Shown here: positions 61,435 to 64,000 of the stretch, piece after piece
Numbering within the stretch: position 1 is the first letter of the stretch
Layout: every line of letters starts with the position of its first letter
NCBI GenBank assembly: GCA_021779955.1
Contig: JAJXZS010000050.1
Span: 62,001-126,000 of the forward strand
DNA: 64,000 nt
Origin: Chloroflexota bacterium
GTDB taxonomy: Bacteria; Chloroflexota; Anaerolineae; Anaerolineales; Anaerolineaceae
Reading direction: 5' to 3'
Notes under the pieces: generated by a model
The model's database searches: none
Told to the model about the DNA's origin: nothing
The model's input: the letters and a program-made list of their open reading frames with translations, nothing else
Position numbers and translations under genes: made by a program

Positions 61435-62087
61435 TGGACCCCAAAACGGACGCTCACCTTCAAGAACTCCTTTCGAACGCCTATATTCTCGGGGGCGCTC
61501 CGTGCAGTGGAAAAAGCACCCTCGCCCAAATGCTCGCCGAACGCCGCGGCCTTGCTTATTACCAGGTGGATGACCATCAGGAGGAGCATTTGCAGCGGGC
61601 CAGGCCGCAAACACAGCCGGTGATGTGTGAATACAGGCGGCGGGACTGGAATAACATCTGGATGCGCCCGGCCGAAGCTTTGCTAAGCGATCTTTTGGCC
61701 TTTGACACTGAAAGATTTCCCTTTATCCTTCAAGATCTTGCAGGGCACGAAGCTGATGGAAGCCTTTTGGTGGAAGGTGCGGCTGTCTGGCCCAAATTTC
61801 TGGATGGCTTCCCTCTAGCCAGGAGTCATGTAATCTTCATGGTTCCCACGCCAGAATTCCAGACTGCGCATTACCAGCAGAGGCCCTGGATCCGGCCCAT
61901 CCTGGAGGCTTGCACCGATCCCCGGCAGGCTTTCGAGCATTGGATGAAAAGGGATGAACTGTTTGGCGCTGCCGTTGCATCGCAGGCTGCCACTCGTGGC
62001 TTTACCACGATCTGGGTGGGCGGCGACACATCTGTTGACCAACTCTATGGCCAAATCTGCATACAGTTTGGCTTTACTGACGAATGA
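61434..62087 (+). CDS. P-loop kinase-like protein at the end of the glucan operon
   Basis: A 217-residue protein whose ATG at 61434 overlaps the GH87 stop by one base (TAATG). Walker A is GAPCSGKS at residues 21-28, as in small-molecule and nucleoside kinases; YYQVDDHQEEHL supplies the acidic second strand and RPWIRPILEACTD a helical lid. No signal peptide. Coupling to the glucan operon suggests it phosphorylates a sugar product or a nucleotide, but no substrate motif is recognised. A second, unrelated P-loop protein of similar style is at 21212. Confidence 0.6.
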   Translation: MDPKTDAHLQELLSNAYILGGAPCSGKSTLAQMLAERRGLAYYQVDDHQEEHLQRARPQTQPVMCEYRRRDWNNIWMRPAEALLSDLLAFDTERFPFILQDLAGHEADGSLLVEGAAVWPKFLDGFPLARSHVIFMVPTPEFQTAHYQQRPWIRPILEACTDPRQAFEHWMKRDELFGAAVASQAATRGFTTIWVGGDTSVDQLYGQICIQFGFTDE

Positions 62088-62164
62088 AATTGGGAAGTGG
62101 AAATTGGCAGCCTCTGGCGTGCGATCGGGCGAATCGAACTGCTTCTTTAGCCCAGCTTAAAGCA

Positions 62165-62195
62165 AAATCTCCGCCACCTGGCGGAGATTTGTTCT
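62165..62195. terminator. Bidirectional hairpin terminator
   Basis: AAATCTCCGCC (62165-62175) pairs perfectly with GGCGGAGATTT (62180-62190), bordered by A-rich and T-rich sequence. It separates the glucan operon from the convergent HtrA-like gene. Confidence 0.72.
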
Positions 62196-62207
62196 CAAAT
62201 GCTGAGT

Positions 62208-63395
62208 CTAGCTTGCTCCAAGCGTAATATCCACGTTGATTCGCTTGCCGTCGCGCAGGACGCTCAAACTGACCGCCTGCCCAACTTTGGTCTGATTGAA
62301 GATGTATGAGATCAGATCCTCGTAGGTGTTCACAGCCTGCCCGTCCACGGCGGTAATGACGTCGCCGCCGGTGATCATCACCTGGCCGGGATACGTCATC
62401 CGTTGGGTGCTGCCCTGGATGCCCGCCTGGTCTGCCGGACCGTTCTGGGTCACGCTGAGCACCAGCACGCCGCGAAGCGTCGTGTCCATGCCGACCCGGC
62501 TGGCGATGGAGGGGGTGAGCGTTTCTCCTGTCAATCCCAGGCTTGGGTGCGTATAGCTGCCATCAGAAATCAGCACAGGCACGACCTTTGAAACGATATT
62601 GGCAGGAATGGCATATCCAATCCCCACGTTCGAGCCTGTAGTCGATTCGATCGCCGATGTGACGCCGATGACTTCCCCGGATACGTTCAACAGAACTCCG
62701 CCCGAATTGCCTGGGTTGATCGCTGCATCGGTCTGGATGATATCCGGAATGGTGTACGAACTGCTGTAAAACGGGTTCGATTCGTCCACCGTGAGCGAAC
62801 GCGATAAGGCGCTTACGATGCCCTGGGTCATGGAACCCTCGAGCCCGTACGGATTGCCGATGGCGATCACCAGGTCGCCTACCTGGACGCTGGATGAATC
62901 GCCCAATTTGATCGGAGTCAGAGTCGCCTTGGAAGCATCGACCTGGATCACCGCGAGGTCCGATTGCGGGTCGGTGCCAACGATGCTGGCTTCCAGCGTT
63001 GTGCCGTCGGCGAAGACAACAGTGATTTGGGTGGCGCCATCGACCACGTGGTTGTTGGTGACGATGTGCCCCTTAGCATCCCACACGAATCCCGATCCTT
63101 CGCTGGTAGCCATGGACGGGCCGTAGATTTGCGTGGCCTGGATGTTGACCACCGCAGAGTTTACATCTTTATAAATCTGCCTGAAAGTCTGCTCCACTAG
63201 CGAAAGAACCGTACTGTCCAGTGTAATACTTGAGTCCAATTGCACCTGTTGGGCCGGGGAGGACTGCGTTGCAGCAGCAGTCGCCGGCTGGGTGGACGTT
63301 TCGGTTTGCGAGAGATTCGCGTTGGTCAATAAAGGCGCGCACGCTGTAACGAGCATCAAAAGAGCAATAAGGCTGCCAATCAACATCTTTTTCAT
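62208..63395 (-). CDS. HtrA/DegP-like S1C serine protease, lipoprotein
   Basis: A 395-residue trypsin-like protease with one PDZ domain. The signal peptide ends in VTAC (Cys about 19), so it is membrane-anchored by lipid. The catalytic His is in GHIVTNNHVVDGA, the Asp in DPQSDLAVIQVD and the Ser in DAAINPGNSGGVLL. The PDZ (about 290-390) contains GGDVITAVDGQAVNTYEDL. It degrades or refolds damaged envelope proteins. RBS AAAGGAAGG precedes the ATG at 63395. Confidence 0.92.
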   Translation of the reverse strand: MKKMLIGSLIALLMLVTACAPLLTNANLSQTETSTQPATAAATQSSPAQQVQLDSSITLDSTVLSLVEQTFRQIYKDVNSAVVNIQATQIYGPSMATSEGSGFVWDAKGHIVTNNHVVDGATQITVVFADGTTLEASIVGTDPQSDLAVIQVDASKATLTPIKLGDSSSVQVGDLVIAIGNPYGLEGSMTQGIVSALSRSLTVDESNPFYSSSYTIPDIIQTDAAINPGNSGGVLLNVSGEVIGVTSAIESTTGSNVGIGYAIPANIVSKVVPVLISDGSYTHPSLGLTGETLTPSIASRVGMDTTLRGVLVLSVTQNGPADQAGIQGSTQRMTYPGQVMITGGDVITAVDGQAVNTYEDLISYIFNQTKVGQAVSLSVLRDGKRINVDITLGAS

Positions 63396-63906
63396 ATCAT
63401 TTGCCTTCCTTTATCCCGGCTGGCACGACTTGTGAACTGCAGCGCGCAACGATTTTTGGGATTTCAACGGATATTTGTAGGGTCTATGACCATCATAAAT
63501 GGAAGATTTGCAGAAATTGTGGCGAAATCATGTACATCTGCCACGCCACATTACCAGGCCTCCAATTTTTGTGCTCCCTGGCAGCGGAATCCAATTCAGC
63601 AGGCGAAGCCAATTCAAATGGGATGGCTGATCGCGCTCCGCACAATCATAAAAGGATTCCCTAGGGAACGTCAATTCTAAAGGAGAAATTCCTCAAAAAA
63701 AGAGGCTTTATGATTGACCTTTATTCCTGGCTTTTCACTCGGGGCGAGGACGCCGAAGATCGACTCTGGCCTTGCAGCAGCCGCGCTTGATGCCTAGCCC
63801 AGGCTCCTCCTTATCGCCATTTGCGTGGATAATCGCCGCCTTCCCCTCTGCGTCGCCTTCTACCTTTCCCCGTTTTGACCTTCGTACCTACATCCTTTAC
63901 GATAGT
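63396..63906. other. Non-coding stretch upstream of the HtrA-like gene
   Basis: About 510 bases with only short ORFs that lack family character or ribosome sites. It contains the leader of the HtrA-like gene. A CRNCGEIMYICHATLPG reading at 63512-63562 looks zinc-ribbon-like but has no coding context. No RNA gene is recognised. Confidence 0.5.
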
Positions 63907-63990
63907 CCTGACGATGCTTTTGTCACAATTCATGACCCTGACGAGGCTTTTATTCATGGGTTATAACCCTGACGATGTTTTTCGTCATGG
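63907..63990. repeat. Short tandem palindromic repeats at the window end
   Basis: CCTGACGATG or CCTGACGAGG begins at 63907, 63937 and 63968 (periods 30 and 31). The last unit folds as AACC-C-TGACGA / TCGTCA-T-GGTT with one mismatch and a TGTTTT loop; the second as ACCCTGA / TCATGGGT with a bulge. The array may continue past the window. Not CRISPR: there are no unique spacers. Confidence 0.5.
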
Positions 63991-64000
63991 TTAAGCTGCC

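Noticed and set aside
63401-63680. Two short plus-strand ORFs, one with a CRNCGEIMYICHA reading
   Set aside because: They overlap in different frames, lack ribosome sites and have no continuation as a zinc-ribbon protein.
63907-63990. Possible CRISPR array
   Set aside because: Three imperfect units without unique spacers; each unit is itself a palindrome and no cas gene is present.

Overview
The window reads as a chromosome segment of a Chloroflexota bacterium, most likely Anaerolineae. This is an inference from gene style, with no marker gene seen. The clues are lipoprotein solute-binding proteins with Thr/Pro/Ala linkers, a MalT-like regulator with a C-terminal BTAD module, an F420-type LLM oxidoreductase and a B12 riboswitch. 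Coding density is high. I saw no rRNA, tRNA, CRISPR array, prophage or insertion sequence.

Layout. 1-9187: a glycosyltransferase fragment and PncC, an LLM oxidoreductase, a cobalamin riboswitch with a BtuF-BtuC-BtuD importer, an OsmC protein, an ArsR-type regulator coupled to an MFS pump, a cNMP-binding protein overlapping a NifU-domain protein, and a YvlB/LiaX-like protein. 9328-14287: a lipoprotein, then an Lgt-like membrane protein, a stand-alone nitrilase, NAD+ synthetase and an MFS exporter in one run. 14599-24192: ABC-F ATPase, WD40 lipoprotein, a degenerate glycosidase-like membrane protein, a DHA2 pump, a P-loop protein, a lipid kinase and a YcaQ-like glycosylase.

24433-36554 is a long plus-strand block. 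Eight genes form a CoA-thioester pathway (SDR, KAS III-like, CoA-transferase, small beta protein, thiolase, DUF35, alpha/beta hydrolase, hotdog protein). They are followed by a complete branched-chain-type ABC importer. Several of these enzymes lack the usual catalytic or metal-binding residues, so the pathway is unusual and its substrate is unknown. 36617-46087 holds a 1066-residue regulator, glycerate kinase, a three-subunit molybdenum hydroxylase and a DprA-like protein. The DprA-like gene is translationally coupled to a RecQ helicase that carries a C-terminal phosphoribosyltransferase-like motif, which makes a candidate DNA-processing or defence pair.

48346-62087 is the most striking system. 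Two GH65 phosphorylases, a LacI repressor, a STAND ATPase, a CUT1 sugar ABC importer (binding protein and two permeases), a cell-surface GH87-like alpha-1,3-glucanase/mycodextranase and a P-loop kinase surround three perfect copies of the palindrome GTTGAACGTTCAAC. The copies lie at the promoters of GH65, lacI and the divergent ATPase/ABC pair. I read this as a LacI-controlled locus for alpha-1,3-linked glucan (pseudonigeran or nigeran). The surface enzyme would cut polymer, the ABC system would import nigero-oligosaccharides, and GH65 enzymes would phosphorolyse them in the cytoplasm. The importer ATPase and a beta-phosphoglucomutase are not in the window. 62208-64000: an HtrA-like lipoprotein protease and a tail of short palindromic repeats.
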